From JANWXD01 sp035575135 (GTDB taxonomy: Bacteria; Acidobacteriota; Terriglobia; Bryobacterales; Bryobacteraceae): a stretch of 64,000 nt of DNA. Position numbers and translations under genes: made by a program. Shown piece after piece: positions 57,573-64,000 of the stretch. Position 1 is the first letter of the stretch, and each line of letters opens with the position of its first letter. The stretch is from contig DATLYE010000023.1 in the NCBI GenBank assembly GCA_035575135.1, forward strand, positions 134,778 through 198,777, written 5' to 3'. The notes under the pieces are model-generated. The model was not told the origin of the DNA and did not search any database. It worked only from the letters and a program-made list of their open reading frames with translations.

Positions 57573-57880
57573 CGCGCAAACACCCTTTGCACCTCGCGCT
57601 CCAGTTCTGCAAACGGCGCCTCGAGCGCAGCACTCCGCGGATTAAATACGACGGCCCATTCCGGCCCCAGTCGCCAGAGATTGAGCCGTACCGCTTCCCG
57701 CACACGCCTTTTGATGCGATTGCGAACCGTGCTTTTGCCGAGGGAGCGAGGTACGGTCAGACCGATCTTGGGTCGCGACTGGCCCGGACAGCGCAGACAA
57801 AATGCTGCGAAATACGGCCCCGAGATCCGGAAGCCCTCCTTATACACCTTTTCAAAGTCGGCGGATCGGAGGAGGCGCAC
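57554..57880 (-). CDS. rnpA: Ribonuclease P protein component RnpA
   Basis: The 108-residue protein starts with the RLLRSADFEKVYKEG pattern and contains PKIGLTVPRSLGKSTVRNRIKRRVREAVR (in parts), the RNase P protein RNR motif. It binds pre-tRNA and the RNA subunit. The start is GTG 57880. It is the only plausible start codon between the in-frame upstream stop and the motif, though its Shine-Dalgarno sequence sits directly against it. It follows rpmH and overlaps yidD. Confidence 0.95.
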   Translation of the reverse strand: MRLLRSADFEKVYKEGFRISGPYFAAFCLRCPGQSRPKIGLTVPRSLGKSTVRNRIKRRVREAVRLNLWRLGPEWAVVFNPRSAALEAPFAELEREVQRVFARCVSSS

Positions 57881-57923
57881 CTCCTTGGGAAAGGCGAACG
57901 TTCGTCTGTTCGTTGCAACCGCC

Positions 57924-58091
57924 CTACTTTGCGTAACGGACTGCCCGCTCCGAACTCACCGTGAGCTTCTTCCGCCCCTTCGCGCGGCGCCGCGCCAGGA
58001 CAGCACGCCCGTCCTTGGTCCGCATGCGAGCCCGAAATCCGTGTGTCTTTGCTCTGCGGCGGTTGTTCGGCTGATAGGTACGTTTCGGCAT
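57924..58091 (-). CDS. rpmH: 50S ribosomal protein L34
   Basis: The 55-residue protein has the typical L34 sequence: MPKRTYQPNNRRRAKTHGF, RMRTKDGRAVLARRRAKGRK (both in short pieces). It is the first gene of the rpmH-rnpA-yidD-yidC-jag-mnmE block. A strong consensus promoter lies about 70 bases upstream. The C-terminus is longer than the usual 44-46 residues by a roughly 10-residue KLTVSSERAVRYAK tail. Confidence 0.97.
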   Translation of the reverse strand: MPKRTYQPNNRRRAKTHGFRARMRTKDGRAVLARRRAKGRKKLTVSSERAVRYAK

Positions 58092-58162
58092 CTTTAATCC
58101 CTAGCCCCGTGCGGCATGCCTGCGCCCAAGCGCCGGCCAGAGGGGATTTGATCGAAATTCTC

Positions 58163-58192
58163 AGTATAGGAGGGCCTGCTTGCCGGTGTCAA
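58163..58192 (-). promoter_or_regulatory. Sigma-70 promoter of the rpmH operon
   Basis: On the minus strand TTGACA (58192-58187) and TATACT (58168-58163) are 18 bases apart. This is a strong promoter about 70 bases upstream of the rpmH ATG. The remaining 250-base gap holds no DnaA-box cluster that I can see; the stretch up to 58345 has no recognised gene. Confidence 0.7.
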
Positions 58193-58345
58193 ACCGTTAG
58201 CGAGCATTGCCTTTCCTATCCAGGCACATGGTGACCCACCCCGGCTGCGGGCCGATTGCGAGGTATGCGTAGCGCCATTGCCAAGCTTTGGGGCGCTGCC
58301 AGACAGGCAAGCAGTGCGGGCGGCGCCGATTCTCCGCCCAGGCGC

Positions 58346-59308
58346 CTAGCGGGGGCCGGCGCCTAACCAAGCCAGTGAAGGCAGTCCCCCAGGTACGGCC
58401 AATCGGGTCACGAGCAAGTCGCCGTCGCAGCCATACACCGGACTGTAGCTGCGAGCTTCCATTGCGAGCGTCCACAGGCCGCGCTGCCGGTCCAGACGCC
58501 AGATCTGCGAGCGTCTCTCCAGCGCGGAGACGGGGTACACGCTCACGAACACCTGCCCGCCCTCACAGAGCGCCAGTCCGTCCACCCGGGCCGGCTCACG
58601 GAGCGGCAGGCCGGGGACACTCAGCAACGGCACTCCCCCCGCAGAGAGTTCCTTATAAATGCGAGCGGAATTCGAGTACCACCCCACCCGGTCTCTGGTG
58701 ACCGCAAGGTGTGATCCTTCGGCTGGGTACTCGACTGCCGCGCCGGTTTCGAGAGTGGCTCGCGACACGTAGCGGCCCAACTCCGCTCCACGGGGAGAAA
58801 ACCGGCGAAGCACTTCGTTGGGTGCGCCGTGCGGATCTGAGCCGTCCTCGCCCGCCACCCACACGCTGCCATCCGGAGCGATGGCGACCTCGAAGGGGTA
58901 GAAAGGGCTGAGCCGGATGAGCCGCTGCTCCCCTTGCGGGGAAATCAGGGCGAGCCAGGTGGCTGCGACGCCCTGCCTCGACGATGCCGAACCAGCCAGG
59001 GCGTAGCCGCCCCCAGCGGAGCGTTTGTACGCCGCGACCAGAACGCGGTCCGCCCCCGGGATTTGCAACGCGATCCGCGCGAGCCGAACCCCGTTGCCGT
59101 CGAAGGCGTACAGCACGGGCGCGACCCGGTTTGTGTCATCCACCGTGACCCATGCGCCCCCGGACCAGTTCGGAATCCGGCCCGCAGGATTCATGAACGG
59201 AATGTTGATTTGGCGCAGCACGGAGAGGCCCGGATCGCCGCTCTGGCTCGGCGCCGTCGAAGCGGAGAACAGAATAAACAGCACTGTTAGCATCCGTGTG
59301 ATCGGCAT
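58346..59308 (-). CDS. Secreted beta-propeller-like protein of unknown function
   Basis: The 320-residue protein has a signal peptide (about 1-22). Its repeated pattern of short strands with G-Y/W-S-x-D-G motifs (EVAIAPDGSVWVAGEDGSD, GLALCEGGQVFVSVYP, CDGDLLVTRLAVPGG) resembles NHL/YVTN-type beta-propellers. No catalytic signature is visible. The start ATG 59308 has GGAAGGAG 8 bases upstream; in-frame ATGs further upstream are less likely. Function unknown. Confidence 0.65.
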   Translation of the reverse strand: MPITRMLTVLFILFSASTAPSQSGDPGLSVLRQINIPFMNPAGRIPNWSGGAWVTVDDTNRVAPVLYAFDGNGVRLARIALQIPGADRVLVAAYKRSAGGGYALAGSASSRQGVAATWLALISPQGEQRLIRLSPFYPFEVAIAPDGSVWVAGEDGSDPHGAPNEVLRRFSPRGAELGRYVSRATLETGAAVEYPAEGSHLAVTRDRVGWYSNSARIYKELSAGGVPLLSVPGLPLREPARVDGLALCEGGQVFVSVYPVSALERRSQIWRLDRQRGLWTLAMEARSYSPVYGCDGDLLVTRLAVPGGLPSLAWLGAGPR

Positions 59309-59331
59309 GCCGGCGACTCCTTCCATCGTCG

Positions 59332-59356
59332 TTGGCAACTACCGTTATTGGCAACT
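59332..59356. repeat. Two direct copies of TTGGCAACT with 16-bp spacing
   Basis: TTGGCAACT occurs at 59332-59340 and 59348-59356, 16 bases apart from start to start, about 25-45 bases upstream of the propeller gene. It could be a regulator binding-site pair. The rest of the 220-base gap to the next gene contains no other clear feature. Confidence 0.3.
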
Positions 59357-59529
59357 GTAGCACCCCGTCAGTTACAGGGGCATCCCAGGATTCTGAACCC
59401 ACAACCCGTGCGATCGGTGAGCCTGAGGCCGCGACACTGACCGCGCGGCAGGCCATCGCCAACCGATCCAGCTCGCCTCACTGCGAAGCGAAGGGGACTA
59501 CAATAACCCTTTACCGGGAGCCTAGGGCC

Positions 59530-60294
59530 ATGCAGCTGGGCGCCGTTACTTATAACGTCTTGAAAGACTGGGACCTCGAAACCATCATCCGTAACCTGGA
59601 AGCAGCCGGGTTCGAGGCCGTGGAACTGCGCACGGGCCATAAGCACGGAGTCGAGCCGTCCCTCGGCCCGGAGGAGCGATTGCGGGTGCGCCGGCGGTTC
59701 GAATCGAGCAAGATCCGGCTGCTGAGCTACGGCACCACGTGCGAGTTCCACTCGCCGGAGGCGGGCGAGCGCCGGCGGCAACTGGACCTCGCCCGGCAGT
59801 TCGTGGTGCTGGCGCACGATACCGGCGCCTGGGGGATCAAGGTCCGTCCCAACGCGCTCCCCAAAGAAGCTCCGCCCGAGGCGACCATCCGCCATATTGC
59901 CGAGGCGCTGCGCGAGCTGGGCGATTTCGCTGCGGGCTACGGCGTCGAGATTTGGGTGGAGGTACACGGGCGGGGCACGTCGCAACCGCGGGTCATGGCG
60001 GAGATCATGAAGGCGGCGCGCCACGACAACGTCGGCGTGTGCTGGAATTCCAACGACACGGATATCGTCAACGGCTCGATCCGCCCGAGCTTCGAGTTGC
60101 TCCGGCCGTGGATTCGCAATGTGCACATCAACGAGCTTGCCAGCGACTATCCGTGGCGTGAATTGTTCGCACTTTTGCGGCAGTCGGGCTACGACCGCTA
60201 CACGCTCATGGAGGCTCAGGAAAGCCGGGAGCCGGAGCGGTTCCTGCGCTGGTACAGGGCCCTGTGGAGAGAGCTGGTGCGACCATGCGCCTGA
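59530..60294 (+). CDS. Sugar phosphate isomerase/epimerase (xylose isomerase-like TIM barrel)
   Basis: The 254-residue protein is a TIM barrel with typical IolE/Hyi-type features: the AAGFEAVELRTGHKHG N-terminal strand, IWVEVHGRGTSQPRV with a metal-binding glutamate and histidine, NVGVCWNSNDTDIVN and IRNVHINELASDYPW, then YTLMEAQES with a C-terminal glutamate. The substrate is unknown. The ATG 59530 start is chosen because the upstream frame is not coding-like. It overlaps the M14 peptidase start by 10 bases. Confidence 0.85.
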   Translation: MQLGAVTYNVLKDWDLETIIRNLEAAGFEAVELRTGHKHGVEPSLGPEERLRVRRRFESSKIRLLSYGTTCEFHSPEAGERRRQLDLARQFVVLAHDTGAWGIKVRPNALPKEAPPEATIRHIAEALRELGDFAAGYGVEIWVEVHGRGTSQPRVMAEIMKAARHDNVGVCWNSNDTDIVNGSIRPSFELLRPWIRNVHINELASDYPWRELFALLRQSGYDRYTLMEAQESREPERFLRWYRALWRELVRPCA

Positions 60295-62672
60295 AACCGC
60301 TCTTGGCCGCTCTTGCCGCGGCTGCCCTGCTGTGGGGCGCCGCGCCGCCGTCCCCGGAGGCACACTTCGGCCACAGGATGGGAGCCGACCGCACGGTGCT
60401 CGACTGGGACCGCGTGGTCAGCTACTTCCAGGCGCTGGCGCGGGCGACGGACCGCATCCAGGTGGAGGAACTGGGCAAGAGCACCGAGGGACGGCCGTTC
60501 ATCGCGGCCCTCCTGGCTGCTCCGCAAACGCTGCGCAATCTGGACCGCTACCGGTGGATCCAGGAAAAGCTCGCCGACCCGCGCCGCACGCCGCCGGAAG
60601 AAGCCGAAAGGTTGATCCGCGAAGGCAAGGCGGTGGTGATGATCACCTGTTCGATTCACTCGACCGAGATCGCCTCCACGCACACTGCGGTCGAATTCGC
60701 CTGGCGGCTGCTTACCGAAGATCAGGCCAAGTTCCGGAAGATTCTCGAAAACGTGATCCTGGTGCTCGTCCCATCCCTCAACCCCGACGGCCTGGATCTG
60801 GTCACGCGCTGGTACCGCAAGACTCTCGGCACTCCGTACGAAGGCACCGAGCCGCCGGACCTGTATCACAAATACACCGGTCACGACAACAACCGGGACT
60901 GGTACATGTTCACTCAAAAGGAAACGCAGCTTACGGTGGCGCGGCTGCACAATGTGTGGCGCCCGCACATCGTCTATGACGTGCACCAGATGGGGCGCGA
61001 CGGCGCCCGGATGTTCATCCCGCCGTGGACGGATCCGATCGAGCCCAACATTGATCCCCTCATCGTCCAGCAGTGCAACGCCTTCGGTATGGTCATGGCG
61101 GCGGACCTGACGGCTGCCGGCAAGACGGGCGTGGTGGTGAACGCCATTTACGACTTCTGGACGCCCGCGCGGCACTATCAGGCCTATCACGGCGGACTGC
61201 GGATCCTGAGCGAGAGCGCCAGCGTGCGGATCGCGACACCCGTCGTCATTCGCCCCGAGCAGATCGCCAAAACGGGGCGCGGCTATAGTCCGCGCGAGCG
61301 TAGTTGGAATCACCTGGAACCCTGGCCCGGCGGCGAGTGGCGGCTCCGGGACATCGTGGATTACCAGTTGATCGCCTGGGAATCACTGCTGTACCAGGCG
61401 GCGCTCCGGCGCGAAGATTTGCTGCGCAACTTTTACCGCATCGGGCAGCGTGCCGCGGCGCGAACGAACCCGTTCGCGTTCGTCATACCGGCGGCGCAGC
61501 GCGACCCCGGAGCGGCGAGAAAGTTGCTCGAGACGCTGGCGTTTGGCCTGGTCGAGATCGAACAGCTCCAGGAAGGATTCGCGGGGGACGGAAAACGGTT
61601 CCGCGAGGGCGACTACATCATCCGGATGCAACAGCCGTACAGTTCCTTCGCCAAGACCTTGCTCGAACGCCAGCACTATCCGGATCTGCGTGAATATCCG
61701 GGCGGACCGCCCCGGCGCCCTTACGACGTCACGGCCCATACCTTGCCGCTGCTGATGGGGGTGGAGGTGCATGCGATCTCCGGGCCGGTGAAGGTGCGAA
61801 CGGCCCCCGCAGCGGGCTTTGGCGCTCCGCCGCCGGCGGCCGAGCCCATGGCGGCAGCAGATACCGACACTTGGCGCCGCGTGACGGAAATCTGGAAAAC
61901 CGGCCGCCCTGTGTGGCGTGACGTTGAGAGCGGGGACTTTTTTCTGTCGGAAGGCCCGGGGCGCCGCCGGATCCCGAAGCCGCGCATCGGCGTCTATCGC
62001 AGCTTTGTTCCCGCCATGGATGAGGGATGGACGCGGTGGGTCCTCGATGAGTTCGGCTTCGATTACGTCCGTCTTAGCAATCCCGAAGTGCAGGCCGGCA
62101 GCCTGCGGGATCGCTTCGACGTCCTCGTGTTTCCGGATCAGCCGGCTTCGGTGCTCGAAGACGGATACAAACCCGGCGCCATGCCTGAGGCATACTGCGG
62201 CGGATTGGGCGATCCGGGGGCGGCCGCGCTCGCCGAGTTTGCCCGGCGCGGCGGAACACTGGTCTTTCTGAACCGCGCCACCGAGTATGCCCTGAAGCGC
62301 TTCGGTTTAGCGGCTCGCAATGTGACAGCGGGCCTTCGAGTGCAGGAGTTTTACGCCCCTGGCGCTTTGCTCCACGTGACGCTGACCGCAAAGCATCCTC
62401 TGACTGCCGGGCTCCCGGAGCGGATCGCGGTCTGGTCCGAGCAAAGCCCGGCGTGGGAAGCGCCCGAAGACAGTGTCGTCGCCCGCTACCCCGGTGAGCA
62501 GATTTTGGCCTCCGGCTGGCTGTTAGGCGAACCACGGCTTGCAGGTCGGGCGGCGTTGCTCGATCTGCCTCTCGGGCGCGGGCGCGTGATCCTGTTCGGG
62601 ATGCGCCCCCAGTACCGTGGTCAAAGCTATCAGACCTTCAAGTTACTGTTCAACGCGCTACTGTATTTCTGA
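60285..62672 (+). CDS. Secreted M14-family zinc carboxypeptidase
   Basis: The 795-residue protein has a signal peptide (about 1-20), then the M14 peptidase domain with zinc ligands in CSIHSTEIAS (His and Glu, HxxE) and VYDVHQMG (His), plus LNPDGLDLVTRWYRKT with the substrate-binding Asn/Arg region and HDNNRDWYMFTQKET. A C-terminal domain of unknown role (about 500-795) follows, with several short motifs such as PRIGVYRSFVPAMDEGW. The start ATG 60285 lies inside the preceding gene. The stop codon region is part of a 14-bp tandem duplication. Confidence 0.88.
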   Translation: MRLKPLLAALAAAALLWGAAPPSPEAHFGHRMGADRTVLDWDRVVSYFQALARATDRIQVEELGKSTEGRPFIAALLAAPQTLRNLDRYRWIQEKLADPRRTPPEEAERLIREGKAVVMITCSIHSTEIASTHTAVEFAWRLLTEDQAKFRKILENVILVLVPSLNPDGLDLVTRWYRKTLGTPYEGTEPPDLYHKYTGHDNNRDWYMFTQKETQLTVARLHNVWRPHIVYDVHQMGRDGARMFIPPWTDPIEPNIDPLIVQQCNAFGMVMAADLTAAGKTGVVVNAIYDFWTPARHYQAYHGGLRILSESASVRIATPVVIRPEQIAKTGRGYSPRERSWNHLEPWPGGEWRLRDIVDYQLIAWESLLYQAALRREDLLRNFYRIGQRAAARTNPFAFVIPAAQRDPGAARKLLETLAFGLVEIEQLQEGFAGDGKRFREGDYIIRMQQPYSSFAKTLLERQHYPDLREYPGGPPRRPYDVTAHTLPLLMGVEVHAISGPVKVRTAPAAGFGAPPPAAEPMAAADTDTWRRVTEIWKTGRPVWRDVESGDFFLSEGPGRRRIPKPRIGVYRSFVPAMDEGWTRWVLDEFGFDYVRLSNPEVQAGSLRDRFDVLVFPDQPASVLEDGYKPGAMPEAYCGGLGDPGAAALAEFARRGGTLVFLNRATEYALKRFGLAARNVTAGLRVQEFYAPGALLHVTLTAKHPLTAGLPERIAVWSEQSPAWEAPEDSVVARYPGEQILASGWLLGEPRLAGRAALLDLPLGRGRVILFGMRPQYRGQSYQTFKLLFNALLYF

Positions 62673-62689
62673 GCTTGTATTTCTGAGCT
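62662..62689. repeat. 14-bp perfect tandem duplication at the M14 stop codon
   Basis: TGTATTTCTGAGCT is present twice, back to back (62662-62675 and 62676-62689). The first copy contains the TGA stop of the peptidase gene (62670-62672); the second lies just after it. This looks like a slippage or duplication event at the end of the gene; the reading frame ends in the first copy. Confidence 0.8.
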
Positions 62690-62697
62690 GCGGGAGG

Positions 62698-62724
62698 CCG
62701 CGGCGACTCCGGGCCCAGCCGCGG
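62698..62724. terminator. Hairpin between the convergent M14 and right-edge genes
   Basis: CCGCGGC (62698-62704) and GCCGCGG (62718-62724) form a perfect 7-bp stem with a 13-base loop. It lies in the 71-base gap between convergent genes and could terminate both; there is no poly-T. Confidence 0.4.
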
Positions 62725-62743
62725 TACGCCCCGGCCCTCGCGC

Positions 62744-64000
62744 CTAACGGGCTCGCCAGGCGCCCCACTTGAGCGGCGCCACAGCCTCCAGCATCCCGTA
62801 GAGGGCAACCACAGGGTCCTTCGAGCCGCGGACTCTCTCCCAAATCGCCTGCCGGTGCGGTCCCGGCAGGCCCGGGATCCTGACGCCTTTCTTTTGCAAG
62901 CGCTCGAACTCGGCGCGCCTCTCCTCGGTCAGTTCCCTGGCGAGGTCGAGGAAAATCTGAAGCTCCCACAGCCACTCCATGGGTGATTCGGTCTTGAGAG
63001 GGGAGTTTTCGAGCAGAGCCAACCATTCCTCCAGCTCCGCGCGCGGGTCCCACCACGGAGGTGCCATATCCAGTATCAGGCGGTACAGATTGGCCTTGTG
63101 ACGAAAAACATCCGCTTGTTCTGCGCGAGTCGCCGGCGCAAGAGTGCGCAGCGCGCTGAAGCACCGGTCCAGATTGCCGATCCATTCCGAGCGGCGCTCG
63201 CCTGAGGGATCCGCACTGCGCAGCTTGTCCAAACTTCGCAGGCATTCTACGCTGTCTTTCACTTCGCGGCGGTTCCCGAAGTACGTGACTTCCGCCGGCG
63301 CCACGGACTTCACAGGCTGCATTTCGGATGCGGCAAGTGGCTCAATCTCCACCCCCGCATCTCGCACAACCTCACGGAAGGCGTCTGCAATCTCTTTCGG
63401 AGCACGCCACTGCGGACTGTTCCGGGGAGTATCCGCGCAGCGTTCCTGAGTGAAGTGCCGCCGCAGATAGGTTCTAAGAGAGGAAACGAGGACCTCGCTG
63501 CTCATCCCGGACTGCCGCAACTGCCGGGCCAGCTCGCCGACGCGCTCGACGAGTCGCAGGCCTCCCGTAGCATACACAAACGCTCGATCGCCGTCCTCGA
63601 GTTCCCGCAAGCGTTGGGCGATCAACAGGGACATCCGTAGAAGCAAGCCGTGGTCCTGTGGGGCCGCGGAGTTCTCCAGCAAGAGCCGAACGAACCCGGG
63701 GATTTGCACTCCGGAGACCATCGCCCCGGCGTAGTCGGACAGCTCCTCGGCCAGTGCGTCCCCTCTCAGGCCGACGAGCAAGTTCTCCAGCGTGCTTTCG
63801 AGCAGCGACGGATCGAAGACCAAAGAAGTCTCGCAGCTGGCTGCAGGAGGCTTGATGTCGCGATAGCACTGGCGGAACAACTCCCTTGCTTTCGCCGGAT
63901 CTGCTTTACGAAGCTCCCGCACGACGCGACACTTGAGTGAGAGTACGTCCAAACGGAGGCTGCTGGCCGCGAACACATATCCGTCACGCCCATAAGGAAA
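62744..64000 (-). CDS. Alpha-helical protein of unknown function (5' truncated)
   Basis: The frame is open to the right edge of the window, so the N-terminus is missing. The visible 418 residues are predicted soluble and almost all helical, with many Leu/Glu/Arg heptads and no known motif. A notable DMAPPWWDPRAELEEWLALLENSP stretch (in parts) and a closing KWGAWRAR tail are seen. I do not recognise a family. A GTG at 63976 is possible but the frame continues upstream, so I treat the gene as partial. Confidence 0.6.
   Translation of the reverse strand, partial: FPYGRDGYVFAASSLRLDVLSLKCRVVRELRKADPAKARELFRQCYRDIKPPAASCETSLVFDPSLLESTLENLLVGLRGDALAEELSDYAGAMVSGVQIPGFVRLLLENSAAPQDHGLLLRMSLLIAQRLRELEDGDRAFVYATGGLRLVERVGELARQLRQSGMSSEVLVSSLRTYLRRHFTQERCADTPRNSPQWRAPKEIADAFREVVRDAGVEIEPLAASEMQPVKSVAPAEVTYFGNRREVKDSVECLRSLDKLRSADPSGERRSEWIGNLDRCFSALRTLAPATRAEQADVFRHKANLYRLILDMAPPWWDPRAELEEWLALLENSPLKTESPMEWLWELQIFLDLARELTEERRAEFERLQKKGVRIPGLPGPHRQAIWERVRGSKDPVVALYGMLEAVAPLKWGAWRAR

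Noticed and set aside
58092..58345. Possible replication origin upstream of rpmH
   Set aside because: No cluster of TTATCCACA-like DnaA boxes and no dnaA gene found next to it.
59380..59430. tRNA-like T-loop sequence (CAGGATTCTGAACC on one strand)
   Set aside because: The T-loop lacks the invariant A58 and no acceptor or anticodon stems can be formed around it.

Overview
The window is a GC-rich, gene-dense bacterial chromosome segment with no rRNA, tRNA, insertion sequence, prophage or CRISPR array that I can see. It encodes a Gram-negative cell: lpxB (lipid A), outer-membrane-style secreted proteins, a twin-arginine-type exported aldo/keto reductase and YidC with a large periplasmic domain. 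Two sigma-54 NtrC regulators, many secreted enzymes of PqaA, DUF1080, M14 and beta-propeller type, PilZ and PGPGW proteins, and a diheme sensor kinase beside HybA/NrfD genes suggest Acidobacteriota, probably the Bryobacterales/Solibacter group. That placement is an inference; no marker gene tree was run. Both edges cut genes: an SbcD-like nuclease at the left and an unknown helical protein at the right.

Layout. 1-3.7 kb: SbcD/SbcC-like nuclease and SMC-type ATPase pair. 3.7-11.6 kb: a degenerate M1 peptidase with TPRs, lpxB, an unknown gene, an MrfA-type helicase, PilZ, a PGPGW membrane protein and a secreted LolA-like protein. 11.7-18.4 kb: a tightly packed plus-strand run of uvrA, a deoxyhypusine-synthase-like gene, a CPBP protease, mtnA, greA and a CDP-alcohol phosphatidyltransferase. 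nikR and rpmB diverge after it, followed by a PqaA-type hydrolase. 20.6-26.8 kb: a six-gene minus-strand operon (GcvH-like membrane protein, HybA-like ferredoxin, NrfD/HybB, diheme sensor kinase, NtrC regulator, archaemetzincin). This is the most unusual unit in the window.

27.1-33.3 kb (minus): rpsA, HU/IHF and HIT, then an exported DinB protein, an aldo/keto reductase and a second six-domain S1 protein. 33.4-42.5 kb (plus): a second NtrC two-component pair, a methyltransferase/sulfatase/small-membrane-protein cassette, a BNR protein, a HyuB-type protein and two half-size DMT transporters. 42.5-48.6 kb: the CCA-type nucleotidyltransferase, xerD, an unknown gene, rpoD, nrdR and a LPG-synthase-type membrane protein. 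48.9-52.5 kb: an ECF sigma/anti-sigma operon with three consecutive LiaF-type membrane proteins. 52.6-58.1 kb: a DUF1080 protein, a 7Fe ferredoxin and the classical rpmH-rnpA-yidD-yidC-jag-mnmE block, without dnaA beside it. 58.3-64 kb: a secreted propeller protein, a sugar isomerase-like protein, an M14 peptidase and the truncated right-edge gene.

Most genes are ordinary housekeeping or lineage-typical genes. The parts worth a second look are the HybA/NrfD/GcvH-like redox operon with its own heme-sensing regulators and a metalloprotease, the catalytically degraded M1 peptidase, the SMC-type ATPase with a beta insert instead of a zinc hook, the duplicated S1 protein, and the LiaF-like triplication under an ECF sigma factor. 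I recognised families by reading motifs only; no database search was possible.
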